DNA of 64,000 nucleotides from an uncultured Clostridia bacterium (GTDB taxonomy: Bacteria > Bacillota > Clostridia > Christensenellales > Borkfalkiaceae). Each line of letters starts with the position of its first letter. Positions within the stretch are counted from its first letter, which is position 1. The notes under the pieces are model-generated. The model saw nothing but the letters and a program-made list of their open reading frames with translations. It was not told where the DNA came from and did no database searches. Where the stretch lies: positions 1 through 64,000 of the forward strand of contig CANRIK010000005.1 of the NCBI GenBank assembly GCA_947630705.1, in the 5' to 3' direction. Position numbers and translations under genes: made by a program. Shown piece by piece: positions 17,047 through 25,088 of this stretch.

Positions 17047-18006
17047 TTATTCGGTTTTCTTAATAGAGGGTCTTTTTTCACCGAATTTGTTTATTACGAA
17101 TATGCCGAAGCATACAAGTGCGAGAGCGGCGAGTGTGAACCAACTCAAAAGCTGACCGCTTTCTCCCAGAATGAGCGCGGAGAAAAGCGCGCCGAAGAGC
17201 GGATTCGTACTCTTGAACACGGCCACTTTGGATACGGGATTGTATCTCAAAAGGAAACTCTGCAACGTAAACGCGCAAGCGGAGAGGAAGGCGAGATACA
17301 ACAGCATGAACGCCGCCCCTACGTCAATGTGCGTAATGCGACCGCCTGCGGCGAGCCCTATTATAACAAGCAGGAGACCTCCGCAGAGGAATTGCCAACC
17401 GCAAATTGCCGTCGTGTCCTCACGTTTTGAAAAAATTTTAACGAATCCGGCGGCCATTGCCGCAGAGAGTCCCGAAAAAATTATGAATCCCTCGCCCGTC
17501 AGCTTGAACTCGAAACTGAAATCTCCGCCGATATTGATTAGAATTACTCCGCCGAATCCCAAAACGCAGCCGAACAATTTAACGAGGTTGAATTTTTCCG
17601 TGCGGAATATAAAACATGCGGCTATTATGGTGAAAAAGACGCCCAATCCGTTCAGAACGGAAGATTTCACTCCCGTACAGTTTGCGAGCCCAATATAGAA
17701 GAACGTATACTGCAACGCCGTCTGAAACAGCGCGACTATCGCCACGCACCACCAATTTTTGGCCTTCGGTATCAGAAATTTTCTTTTGGAAACGCTTCCG
17801 AAAGCAATCACCAAAGCTCCGGCGAGAGAAAATCTCGTGCCGGCGAAAAGTATCAGCGATTGAGGCGAAGAGGTGTCTATTTCAAAGAGTTTATAGCCTA
17901 TTTTTACGCATGGAAAGGCGCTTCCCCACAGAATACAGCAGAAAATTGCACATATGCACACCACCCACGTCTTTGAAAAAGTTTTTTCCGGTTCTTTGAA
18001 TATCAC
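17047..18006 (-). CDS. EamA/DMT-family transporter
   Basis: About 319 residues with ten predicted membrane helices in two EamA repeats; each repeat begins with a pattern like ILWGSAFPCVKIGY. Drug/metabolite exporters of this kind export amino acids, nucleosides or other small compounds; the substrate cannot be read from sequence. The open frame reaches TTG 18060, but that lies inside the gpmI terminator. A promoter (18013-18041) places the -10 box 6 nt before GTG 18006, so a leaderless start there is the best reading; there is no ribosome-binding site. GTG codons at 17964 and 17961 are alternatives. Confidence 0.82.
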   Translation of the reverse strand: MIFKEPEKTFSKTWVVCICAIFCCILWGSAFPCVKIGYKLFEIDTSSPQSLILFAGTRFSLAGALVIAFGSVSKRKFLIPKAKNWWCVAIVALFQTALQYTFFYIGLANCTGVKSSVLNGLGVFFTIIAACFIFRTEKFNLVKLFGCVLGFGGVILINIGGDFSFEFKLTGEGFIIFSGLSAAMAAGFVKIFSKREDTTAICGWQFLCGGLLLVIIGLAAGGRITHIDVGAAFMLLYLAFLSACAFTLQSFLLRYNPVSKVAVFKSTNPLFGALFSALILGESGQLLSWFTLAALALVCFGIFVINKFGEKRPSIKKTE

Positions 18007-18012
18007 GCTATT

Positions 18013-18041
18013 ATTATATTTAAATTTCAAAAATAAGGCAA
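18013..18041 (-). promoter_or_regulatory. Promoter directly abutting the EamA start codon
   Basis: Minus strand: TTGCCT (18036-18041), 17-nt spacer, TATAAT (18013-18018), then 6 nt (AATAGC) to GTG 18006. Confidence 0.6.
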
Positions 18042-18046
18042 ATAAA

Positions 18047-18081
18047 AACGTCCGAGGCAAGAAATTTCTTGCCTCGGACGT
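18047..18081 (-). terminator. Terminator of gpmI
   Basis: A perfect 14-bp stem (ACGTCCGAGGCAAG, 18068-18081 with 18048-18061) followed on the minus strand by TTTTATTT. It lies between gpmI and the EamA promoter and touches the latter. Confidence 0.85.
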
Positions 18082-18121
18082 CTGAATAAAATTTGAATAG
18101 TGTCAGTTTATAATTCCGTAT

Positions 18122-19675
18122 TTAAACTATAAGGCTCTTTCCCGTCATCTCCTTGGGTATGGGCAATCCCATAACCGTCAGAAGAGTGGGGGCGAGGTCT
18201 GCAAGAATTCCGTCGTTGCGCAGGGTAACGTTCTTGTATTTTTCGGAAATGAGCACAACGGGCACGGGGTTCGTGGTATGCGCCGTGAAGGGCGAGCCGT
18301 CGTCGGAGAGAAGTTTGTCGGCGTTTCCGTGGTCTGCCGTAAGCAATAATGAGCCGCCCATGGAGAGTATCTTGTCCGCTACTTTCTTTACACATTCGTC
18401 CACGGTCCCCACGGCTTTGACGGCGGCTTCGATTACGCCGGTGTGCCCTACCATGTCGCAGTTTGCAAAGTTTAATATCATCACGTCGAACTTTCCGCTG
18501 TCAAGTTCTTCCAAAGCCTTTTCGGTAACGAGATATGCGCTCATTTCCGGCTGTAAATCGTAGGTAGCAACCTTCGGCGAGGGTATTAGGTCTCTCTGTT
18601 CGCCCTCGTTAGGAGCTTCCACGCCGCCGTTGAAGAAGAAGGTTACGTGAGCGTATTTCTCCGTTTCGGCTATGCGCAGTTGAGTTTTCCCCATCTTTGC
18701 AAGGTATTCCCCGAGAGTGTTTTCGAGCGTTGTTTTCGGGAACGCAATGTCCACACCCTCGAATTCGGCGTCGTAAACGGTAAAGCAGACGTAAGTGGGA
18801 TTGAGAAATCCGGTCTTTCTCTTGAAAGCGGTGCCCTTCGGAACAACAAATTCTCTCTGCGAAACGGCTCTCGTCATCTCTCTCGCACGGTCGGGACGGA
18901 AGTTGAAACAGATTACGCTGTCGCCCTCCTCTATGAGTCCGAGCGGTTTGCCGTTTTCGTAAATTTTGGTGGGCAGAACGAATTCGTCGGTCACGCCCTT
19001 CAAATAGCTCTCTTCAAGAGCTTCCACGGGGTCGCATGCGCGCTCTCCCGTGCCGAGAGTAAGCATATCGTAGGCTTTCTCTATTCTGTCCCAGTTGTTG
19101 TCGCGGTCCATCGCATAGTATCTTCCCGAAACGGACGCTATTTTCCCGAAGCCGAGCTTATCTATCTCCGCGCGCAATTCGCGCATGAACCCGACGCCGG
19201 AGGTGGGGGAAGTGTCCCTTCCGTCCATAAAACAGTGTACGTATGCAGTATCAAGTCCGCGCTCTTTTGCCATTTTGAGGAGAGCATAGAGGTGAGTGGA
19301 ATGACTGTGTACGCCCCCGGGTCCCAACAGTCCGTAAAGGTGCAGCTTCTTGCCCCTGTTTTTTGCCGTATCCATAGCTTTTATAAGAGCCGGATTTTTG
19401 AAAAAATCCCCGTCCTGTATGGCTTTGGTTATCTTTGTAAGGTCCTGATAAACTATTCTTCCGGCGCCCATATTGAGGTGTCCGACTTCGGAGTTGCCCA
19501 TCTGACCGTCCGGCAATCCTACGCTCATTCCGCTCGCGCCGAGCGTTGAAGAGGGATATTTTTTCATGAGCTCGCAGACGTTCTTGCTTCCGTTAAGGCA
19601 GACGCAGTTGCCGGGGCCGGCCGGAGCAATTCCGTAACCGTCCATAATGATTATCGCATAAGGTGTCTTTTTCAT
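18122..19675 (-). CDS. gpmI: 2,3-bisphosphoglycerate-independent phosphoglycerate mutase
   Basis: Interconverts 3- and 2-phosphoglycerate through a phosphoserine enzyme with two Mn ions. The 517-residue length is normal. The N-terminal metal site IIIMDGYG, the active serine Ser62 in GQMGNSEVGHLNMGAGR, and the C-terminal metal motif LTADHGNADKL are all present. The gene is separate from tpiA and pgk but on the same strand; no promoter of consensus quality was found in the 60 nt before it. Confidence 0.97.
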   Translation of the reverse strand: MKKTPYAIIIMDGYGIAPAGPGNCVCLNGSKNVCELMKKYPSSTLGASGMSVGLPDGQMGNSEVGHLNMGAGRIVYQDLTKITKAIQDGDFFKNPALIKAMDTAKNRGKKLHLYGLLGPGGVHSHSTHLYALLKMAKERGLDTAYVHCFMDGRDTSPTSGVGFMRELRAEIDKLGFGKIASVSGRYYAMDRDNNWDRIEKAYDMLTLGTGERACDPVEALEESYLKGVTDEFVLPTKIYENGKPLGLIEEGDSVICFNFRPDRAREMTRAVSQREFVVPKGTAFKRKTGFLNPTYVCFTVYDAEFEGVDIAFPKTTLENTLGEYLAKMGKTQLRIAETEKYAHVTFFFNGGVEAPNEGEQRDLIPSPKVATYDLQPEMSAYLVTEKALEELDSGKFDVMILNFANCDMVGHTGVIEAAVKAVGTVDECVKKVADKILSMGGSLLLTADHGNADKLLSDDGSPFTAHTTNPVPVVLISEKYKNVTLRNDGILADLAPTLLTVMGLPIPKEMTGKSLIV

Positions 19676-19813
19676 ATATCCGTCCTTGAAATTTTTCTAA
19701 CGGAATTATACTACAAACCTAATCCGTTTTCAAGTACTGAAAGCCTGATTTTGTAATTTTTCATGGATAATAAAAAGATTGCCCGTATCTCCGCGCTTAA
19801 TCGGAAAAATCGC

Positions 19814-19842
19814 TTGACATGTCGGCTTTTGCGGAATATCCT
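19814..19842 (+). promoter_or_regulatory. Promoter of the seven-helix membrane protein gene
   Basis: TTGACA (19814-19819), 17-nt spacer and TATCCT (19837-19842) precede a GGGAG ribosome-binding site. Confidence 0.6.
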
Positions 19843-19865
19843 ATTTTAATGGGAGAACACCAAAG

Positions 19866-20675
19866 ATGAATGTAAATTTGCTTGCCGCCGCGGAAGAAGT
19901 GGCCGCGATAGTTCCTACGCGCAACCTGAATATTCTGTATATAATTCTCGACTGCATATTCCTCGCCGTATTCATAGGGCTTTTAATATGGAAAAGGAGA
20001 TATTCCACCTTGATATTCGCCCTCTTCGGCGGAGTGCTCTACACAATAGTGGACTTCGGCGGCTTCTATCTTTTGAGCCATACTCGCACGGTCTATATCG
20101 ACGGCGTGCTTCAAGGCGCCGGAGGAACATTCCTCGTCCTTTTGTGGATGTCCATGAGCTACGGCATGACAAATTTTGCTTTCATATGGATACTTATAGG
20201 CAAAGACAGCTATGCAAAGTATTGGATTTTTTTGATTTTGATGTGGTGGATGATTTGTCCGTCAATAAGCGAGTTGGGCGGCGAACCCACAATTACAACG
20301 TCGCGCACGACGGGAGCGTATCACGGCTGGATGGGTGTCGCGCTGGTGGTAAGTTATCTCATTTTAATAATATTCCTTTTGATGAAATCCCCCAAAGAGG
20401 CCTTTGTCAACGTTCTGTATCTCTGTCTGATAGGCTTTGCCGTGCAGTTCGGCTGGGAATTTTCACTCCTCGTCAACGGCATACGCCCGATGAACGGAGC
20501 AAGCATACGCACGCTTATAGTTAATTCCTGTCTCGAAACCAATCTCGGAATGCCTTTGATATACGCAATCTTTTACTTCTGGCACAAGCGATTCAACGAG
20601 GATATGTCCGATTCTCGTAAAAAGGAGGAGGTTGCGTCGGAGCCCGAAGTCGCCGAACATTTGTCCGATCAATAA
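19866..20675 (+). CDS. Integral membrane protein, unrecognised
   Basis: I do not recognise this 269-residue protein. About seven membrane helices can be drawn (near residues 24-42, 49-68, 86-106, 117-136, 158-178, 186-206, 222-240), with an extracytoplasmic or loop segment rich in polar residues at 136-156 (PSISELGGEPTITTSRTTG) and a charged C-terminal tail (RKKEEVASEPEVAEH). There is no motif of a known transporter or enzyme. GGGAG precedes the ATG. It stands alone between gpmI and tpiA with its own promoter and terminator. Confidence 0.8.
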   Translation: MNVNLLAAAEEVAAIVPTRNLNILYIILDCIFLAVFIGLLIWKRRYSTLIFALFGGVLYTIVDFGGFYLLSHTRTVYIDGVLQGAGGTFLVLLWMSMSYGMTNFAFIWILIGKDSYAKYWIFLILMWWMICPSISELGGEPTITTSRTTGAYHGWMGVALVVSYLILIIFLLMKSPKEAFVNVLYLCLIGFAVQFGWEFSLLVNGIRPMNGASIRTLIVNSCLETNLGMPLIYAIFYFWHKRFNEDMSDSRKKEEVASEPEVAEHLSDQ

Positions 20676-20703
20676 AGTAACGAAATAATGTAAACGAGTT
20701 TAT

Positions 20704-20739
20704 AAAAAAGCCGCTGCGGAAAACCGCAGCGGCTTTTTT
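20704..20739. terminator. Bidirectional terminator between membrane gene and tpiA
   Basis: A perfect 16-bp stem (20704-20719 with 20724-20739) with an AAAA loop and A/T runs at both ends serves the two converging genes. Confidence 0.9.
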
Positions 20740-20751
20740 ATGAATTGAAAT

Positions 20752-21498
20752 TTATTTGTCGTAGTTTACTATCGTGGCGAAATCGAGTTTCAATGAAGCT
20801 CCGCCGATAAGTCCGCCGTCGATGTCTGGTTGCGCCATAAGTCCCTTGCAGTTTTTGGCGTTCATGGACCCACCGTACTGAATAATTACTTTCTCCGCGC
20901 ACTTCGGACAGAAGAGTTCGCCTATCTTTTTTCTTATATGAGCAATCGTCTCCTGCGCCTGTTCGTCGGTGGCGGTCTTTCCGGTGCCTATCGCCCATAC
21001 CGGCTCGTAAGCTATCACAACTTTGGTAACGTCGTCAATGCCTCCGAGACCGACGGTAAGCTGTCTGTCGAGAACCTTATCCGTTTTTCCGGCTTCGCGT
21101 TCGGAAAGCATTTCGCCGACGCATACTATGGGGGTAATTCCGGCTTTCAGCGCGGCATGAAGCCGCATGTTTACGCTCTCGTCAGTCTCACCGAAGTACT
21201 GCCTTCTCTCGCTGTGGCCTATAATGACGTACTCGACGCCGTACTCTTTCAGCATATCTGCCGAAATTTCTCCGGTATAAGCTCCGGAAGGCGCCCAGTG
21301 AATATTTTCCGCGCCGATCTTTATATTGCTGCCCTCTGCGGCCTTCACCATGGATGGTATAAGGATTGCCGGTACGCACAGCGCCACGTCGCAATTTGCG
21401 TCCTTGACAAGCGGTTTAAGTTCTTCTATGAGTTTTGCTCCGCTCGCGGCCGTCATATTCATTTTCCAGTTTCCGGCAATAAAAGGTTTTCTCGACAT
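20752..21498 (-). CDS. tpiA: Triosephosphate isomerase
   Basis: Interconverts dihydroxyacetone phosphate and glyceraldehyde-3-phosphate. All catalytic parts are visible in 248 residues: the N-terminal lysine in GNWKMN, the catalytic His in IIGHSERR, and the catalytic Glu with flexible loop in AYEPVWAIGTGKTAT. It follows pgk at about 110 nt with a hairpin in between. Confidence 0.98.
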   Translation of the reverse strand: MSRKPFIAGNWKMNMTAASGAKLIEELKPLVKDANCDVALCVPAILIPSMVKAAEGSNIKIGAENIHWAPSGAYTGEISADMLKEYGVEYVIIGHSERRQYFGETDESVNMRLHAALKAGITPIVCVGEMLSEREAGKTDKVLDRQLTVGLGGIDDVTKVVIAYEPVWAIGTGKTATDEQAQETIAHIRKKIGELFCPKCAEKVIIQYGGSMNAKNCKGLMAQPDIDGGLIGGASLKLDFATIVNYDK

Positions 21499-21557
21499 AT
21501 CAATCTCCCGAAAAATTTTTTACCCGAACATTATATCACAAACAATCGTCAAATGCA

Positions 21558-21592
21558 ACCGCCCGAACGCAAATAACTTGTGTTCGGGCGGT
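21558..21592 (-). terminator. Hairpin between pgk and tpiA
   Basis: An 11-bp stem (ACCGCCCGAAC at 21558-21568 with 21582-21592) has a 13-nt loop. On the minus strand the following bases are only weakly T-rich, so it may attenuate rather than fully stop pgk-tpiA readthrough, or protect a processed end. Confidence 0.5.
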
Positions 21593-21608
21593 ATTTGTTG
21601 GGTTAATT

Positions 21609-22919
21609 TTACTTCTTTTCGTTAAGGCAGGCAATGCCGGGAAGCACTTTGCCCTCGAACAGTTCGAGGGAAGCTCCGCCGCCGGTGGAGATATGGGTAA
21701 CCTTATCGGCAAAACCGAGCTGTTGAACCGCCGCCGCGGAATCTCCGCCGCCTATTATGGTCGTGCACTTTCCGTAAACGTCGGCAAGCGCCTGCGCAAC
21801 GGCGATGGTTCCCTTTGCGAGAATGGGATTTTCAAAAACGCCCATGGGTCCGTTCCATATGACCGACTTTGCATTTGCTATCTTGCTCGCATACAGCTTG
21901 CGAGTCTTTTCGCCTATATCCATTCCCATCTTGTCGGAAGGAATTTTGTCCGTGGGCACGGTTTCCACCGCGATTTCCGCGTCGATGGGGTCGGGGAAGG
22001 AGGAGGTCACGACGGTATCAATGGGAAGAACGAGTTCTTTCCCGAGTTTCTCCGCCTTTGCCATCATCTCCTTGCAGTAGTCGATTTTTTCCTCGTCCAA
22101 AAGCGAAGTTCCGACTTCGTAGCCCTTCGCTTTGAGGAAGGTGTATGCCATGCCGCCGCCGATAATAAGAGTATCGCACTTTTCGAGGAGATTTGAAATT
22201 ACGTTCAGTTTATCCGCAACCTTTGCGCCGCCGAGAATCGCAACGAACGGACGCTTGGGATTTTCGAGGGTGTCTGCCATGACGGTGAGTTCCTTTTCGA
22301 TGAGGAAGCCGCAAACGGCGGTCTTGATAATGCCGTACTCGACGATTGCGGCTGTGGAAGCGTGCGAGCGGTGAGCCGTGCCGAAAGCGTCGTTGACGTA
22401 TATTTCAGCGTCGTGCGCAAGAGCTTTGCAGAATCCTTCGTCTCTCTTTTCTTCCTCCCAGTGGAAACGCAGATTTTCCAGAAGTACCGCTTCGCCGTCT
22501 TTGAGAGCGTCGCGCTTTGCGGTTGCGTCGGGACCTATGACGTCCTTCGCAAATACTACCTTGCCGCCGAGGAGTTCGTTAAGTCTTGCGGCTACGGGAG
22601 CGAGAGTGAGCTTTTTGGGCTCGTCCTTTTTGATTTTCTCGATTAACGCTTCGGCGCTGGTTTCGCCGGAGTCGATTTTTTTCATATCTTTTTTGTTGAG
22701 CTTTATTTCTGCCGAATAAATAGAATGAGGTTTGCCCATATGCGAGCACAGCGTTACGCGCGCGCCGGCTTCAAGCAGATACTTTATGGTGGGCAGAGCG
22801 CCGATAATTCTGTTTTCGTCGGTTATAACTCCGTCCTTCATGGGTACGTTGAAGTCGCAACGCACCAATACTTTCTTTCCTTTAAGGTCTTTCAGATCCT
22901 TTACGGACATCTTGTTCAT
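21609..22919 (-). CDS. pgk: Phosphoglycerate kinase
   Basis: Transfers phosphate between 1,3-bisphosphoglycerate and ADP. The substrate-binding block [14 protein letters not shown] (residues 18-31), the hinge and nucleotide region [13 protein letters not shown], and the C-terminal loop [13 protein letters not shown] are present. At 436 residues it is longer than the usual 390-415: an insertion of about 30 residues (roughly 66-103, rich in Lys and Glu) sits right after SHMGKP. Related insertions occur in some clostridial Pgk proteins. A strong promoter lies upstream. Confidence 0.97.
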   Translation of the reverse strand: MNKMSVKDLKDLKGKKVLVRCDFNVPMKDGVITDENRIIGALPTIKYLLEAGARVTLCSHMGKPHSIYSAEIKLNKKDMKKIDSGETSAEALIEKIKKDEPKKLTLAPVAARLNELLGGKVVFAKDVIGPDATAKRDALKDGEAVLLENLRFHWEEEKRDEGFCKALAHDAEIYVNDAFGTAHRSHASTAAIVEYGIIKTAVCGFLIEKELTVMADTLENPKRPFVAILGGAKVADKLNVISNLLEKCDTLIIGGGMAYTFLKAKGYEVGTSLLDEEKIDYCKEMMAKAEKLGKELVLPIDTVVTSSFPDPIDAEIAVETVPTDKIPSDKMGMDIGEKTRKLYASKIANAKSVIWNGPMGVFENPILAKGTIAVAQALADVYGKCTTIIGGGDSAAAVQQLGFADKVTHISTGGGASLELFEGKVLPGIACLNEKK

Positions 22920-22952
22920 AACATAAAACTCCTTAAAATTTCATTCCAATCA

Positions 22953-22981
22953 ATTATAAGAAAAATTTCGCCGAAAGTCAA
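22953..22981 (-). promoter_or_regulatory. Promoter of pgk
   Basis: Minus strand: TTGACT (22976-22981), 17-nt spacer, TATAAT (22953-22958), with AAGGAG before the start. Confidence 0.8.
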
Positions 22982-23095
22982 TTATTTGCAAGTCAATATA
23001 GCGCTTCGGCCGATATTTTGTGCGATATGCAGTTTTCATAAAATTTTGTTTTCCGCAAATATGTGAACGCGGCTCTTATTTTTACTGCAAAATTA

Positions 23096-23124
23096 TTGTG
23101 TTTTGCCGCAAAATATGTTATAAT
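23096..23124 (+). promoter_or_regulatory. Promoter of tyrA
   Basis: TTGTGT (23096-23101), 17-nt spacer, TATAAT (23119-23124), 31 nt before the tyrA ATG. Confidence 0.65.
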
Positions 23125-23155
23125 TACGTAAATATTTTATAGCGCGGAGTGATAT

Positions 23156-24010
23156 ATGAAAATTTGCGTCGTCGGACTCGGCATAATAGGTGGTTCCATG
23201 TGCATGGCGTTAAACCGCGCCGGTCTGCGCGTATACGGCTGGAATCGCTCTCGCGCGCCGCTCGACTTTGCGCTTAAAAAGGGAATTATCTCCGAAGCCG
23301 CAAAAGATTTTACCGAATTCGACGTAGTGTTCGTGGCGCTTCCTCCGGAACCGACCGTAAATTTCATCAACTCCCATGCGTTTAAAGACAATGCCGTCGT
23401 TTCCGATATCTGCGGCGTCAAAGTTTGGCTCGAAAACGAAATTTACAAACTTCCCAGAAATTTCAGATATATCGGCTGTCATCCCATGGCGGGCAAGGAA
23501 GTTTCCACAATATACAACGCCTGCGAGGACCTTTTCGACAGGGCGAGCTTGATAATAACTCGCGGACCCAACACCGATTCCGAAGCGTTCGGGATTATTG
23601 CCGACCTCGCGAAAAAAATGGGATTTGCGAGAATGGTGGAATGTACCGCAAAGGTGCACGACGCGAAGATAGCTTACACTTCCCAACTTGCCCACGTGGT
23701 ATCCAACGCCTATGTGAAAAACGGCGAACTCGACGGCTGTATAGGTTTTACGGGCGGCAGTTTTCAGGACATGACCCGTATTGCCGGAGTGGACGAAACC
23801 GTCTGGTCGTCTCTGTATCTTAAAAACGCCGCAAACCTTTCGGCGAATATTACCGCGGTGATAGACGCCCTCGAAGAGGTGCGTTCCGCCGTTGACAGCG
23901 GCGACATAGCGCGGCTTGAAGAAATTTTGCGCGAAGGCAGAGAATTGTTCGAAGCTCGCCGAGAGGAGAGAACTTTCCGCGACGATATAAGGATAACGGA
24001 ATTCAAATGA
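23156..24010 (+). CDS. tyrA: Prephenate dehydrogenase
   Basis: A 284-residue NAD(P)-dependent dehydrogenase of tyrosine synthesis. The Rossmann motif VGLGIIGGS is at residues 5-13; the catalytic region IGCHPMAGKE carries the conserved histidine, and a helical dimerisation domain follows (residues 160-284). No ACT domain is fused, so feedback control by tyrosine through that route is not evident. GGAG stands before the ATG. It leads a plus-strand run that continues through rho-like and obgE. Confidence 0.9.
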   Translation: MKICVVGLGIIGGSMCMALNRAGLRVYGWNRSRAPLDFALKKGIISEAAKDFTEFDVVFVALPPEPTVNFINSHAFKDNAVVSDICGVKVWLENEIYKLPRNFRYIGCHPMAGKEVSTIYNACEDLFDRASLIITRGPNTDSEAFGIIADLAKKMGFARMVECTAKVHDAKIAYTSQLAHVVSNAYVKNGELDGCIGFTGGSFQDMTRIAGVDETVWSSLYLKNAANLSANITAVIDALEEVRSAVDSGDIARLEEILREGRELFEARREERTFRDDIRITEFK

Positions 24011-24041
24011 TTATTTACGGCAACTTGTAAAGTGCTTGCCG

Positions 24042-24067
24042 AGCGGTATAAAGAAGCGGTATAAAGA
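24042..24067 (+). repeat. 13-nt tandem duplication before the DUF1934 gene
   Basis: AGCGGTATAAAGA occurs twice back to back (24042-24054 and 24055-24067), ending two bases before the DUF1934 ATG. It may be a replication-slippage product in the translation initiation region. Confidence 0.8.
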
Positions 24068-24068
24068 T

Positions 24069-24446
24069 ATGAAGTGTTACGTCACTATCCGCGGTTCGCG
24101 CGACAGCGAAGAGGTGCGTTCCGACGGCGAAATAACATTCGACGACAGGGGATTTGAAGTCAAATATTCCATTCTCGGCGACCGTTGCTCGTTCGCAGTG
24201 CGCGGCAACGCCGTTACGCAGAGTCGTCGCGGCGACGTGAACACCGATATAACCTTTGTCGAAGGCAGGGATACCGTCTGTATGTTGCTTTCGGGAGAGC
24301 TTACGGGCAGTATACCCGTAAAAACCGTTTTACTCGAAATATTATCCACCGCAACCGAAAGGACGGTGAACATAGATTACTATCTCGGCGGAGCCGAAAT
24401 AAATTTAAGGCTTACCGCTCATTTTTCACCCAAGGAGACATTATGA
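24069..24446 (+). CDS. DUF1934 family protein (YwiB-like)
   Basis: About 125 residues, almost entirely beta strands, matching the lipocalin-like DUF1934 fold (YVTIRGSRDSEE near the start, VNIDYYLGGAEINLRLTAHF near the end). Function unknown. The frame opens at 24036, but the ATG at 24069 fits family length better; its ribosome-binding site is weak, within a 13-nt duplication. The end overlaps the next gene by four bases (ATGA), so the two are translationally coupled. Confidence 0.75.
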   Translation: MKCYVTIRGSRDSEEVRSDGEITFDDRGFEVKYSILGDRCSFAVRGNAVTQSRRGDVNTDITFVEGRDTVCMLLSGELTGSIPVKTVLLEILSTATERTVNIDYYLGGAEINLRLTAHFSPKETL

Positions 24447-25087
24447 AAATTCAGTATCTCGGACATTCGTCTTTCAAACTTACGGAGAGTACAGGAACGA
24501 CTATCGTCACCGACCCGTATTCTCCCGAAATCGGTTTCAGAATGCCGAGCGTTTCCGCAGACGCCGTTACGGTTTCGCACCATCATTTCGACCATGACAA
24601 CGTTTCCGCGGTCGGCGGCAATCCTCGCATAATCGACAGCGAAGCGAGTTATGAGCTTCCGGGCGTGGAAATCAACGCGGTAAAGAGCTTTCATGACAAC
24701 GTGCGCGGCAAAAAGCGCGGCGAAAACGTAATTTTCAAATTCCGTATGGACGGTATAGACGTCTGCCATCTCGGAGATTTGGGGGAGTCCTGTACGGCGG
24801 AGCTTTTAGAGCTCATTCTTCCGGTTGACGTCCTATTGATACCCGTAGGCGGCAACTATACCATAGACGCTGAAACGGCAAAGGAGTACGTTGACAGACT
24901 CATGCCGGAAATCGTAATACCCATGCATTACCGCTCGAAAGATTGCAGGATTGATATAGAGAAAGTTGACGAGTTCGTCGATCTTTTCGACGACGAGGTT
25001 GTGGAGGAGTCGGAATCCTCCGAAATCGAGCTTTCGCGGAGCGATTTGACGGGCGATACGCGCATAATAGTTTTGAGGAGGGCGTAA
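24443..25087 (+). CDS. Metallo-beta-lactamase-fold hydrolase
   Basis: A 214-residue MBL-fold protein of the UlaG-like/DUF type. The metal motif is SHHHFDHDN near residue 45, with further ligands in FHD, GDLG and MHYR. These enzymes often hydrolyse phosphodiesters, lactones or nucleotides; the substrate is not evident. AAGGAG precedes the ATG, which overlaps the DUF1934 stop. It ends one base before the rho-like gene. Confidence 0.88.
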   Translation: MKIQYLGHSSFKLTESTGTTIVTDPYSPEIGFRMPSVSADAVTVSHHHFDHDNVSAVGGNPRIIDSEASYELPGVEINAVKSFHDNVRGKKRGENVIFKFRMDGIDVCHLGDLGESCTAELLELILPVDVLLIPVGGNYTIDAETAKEYVDRLMPEIVIPMHYRSKDCRIDIEKVDEFVDLFDDEVVEESESSEIELSRSDLTGDTRIIVLRRA

Positions 25088-25088
25088 T

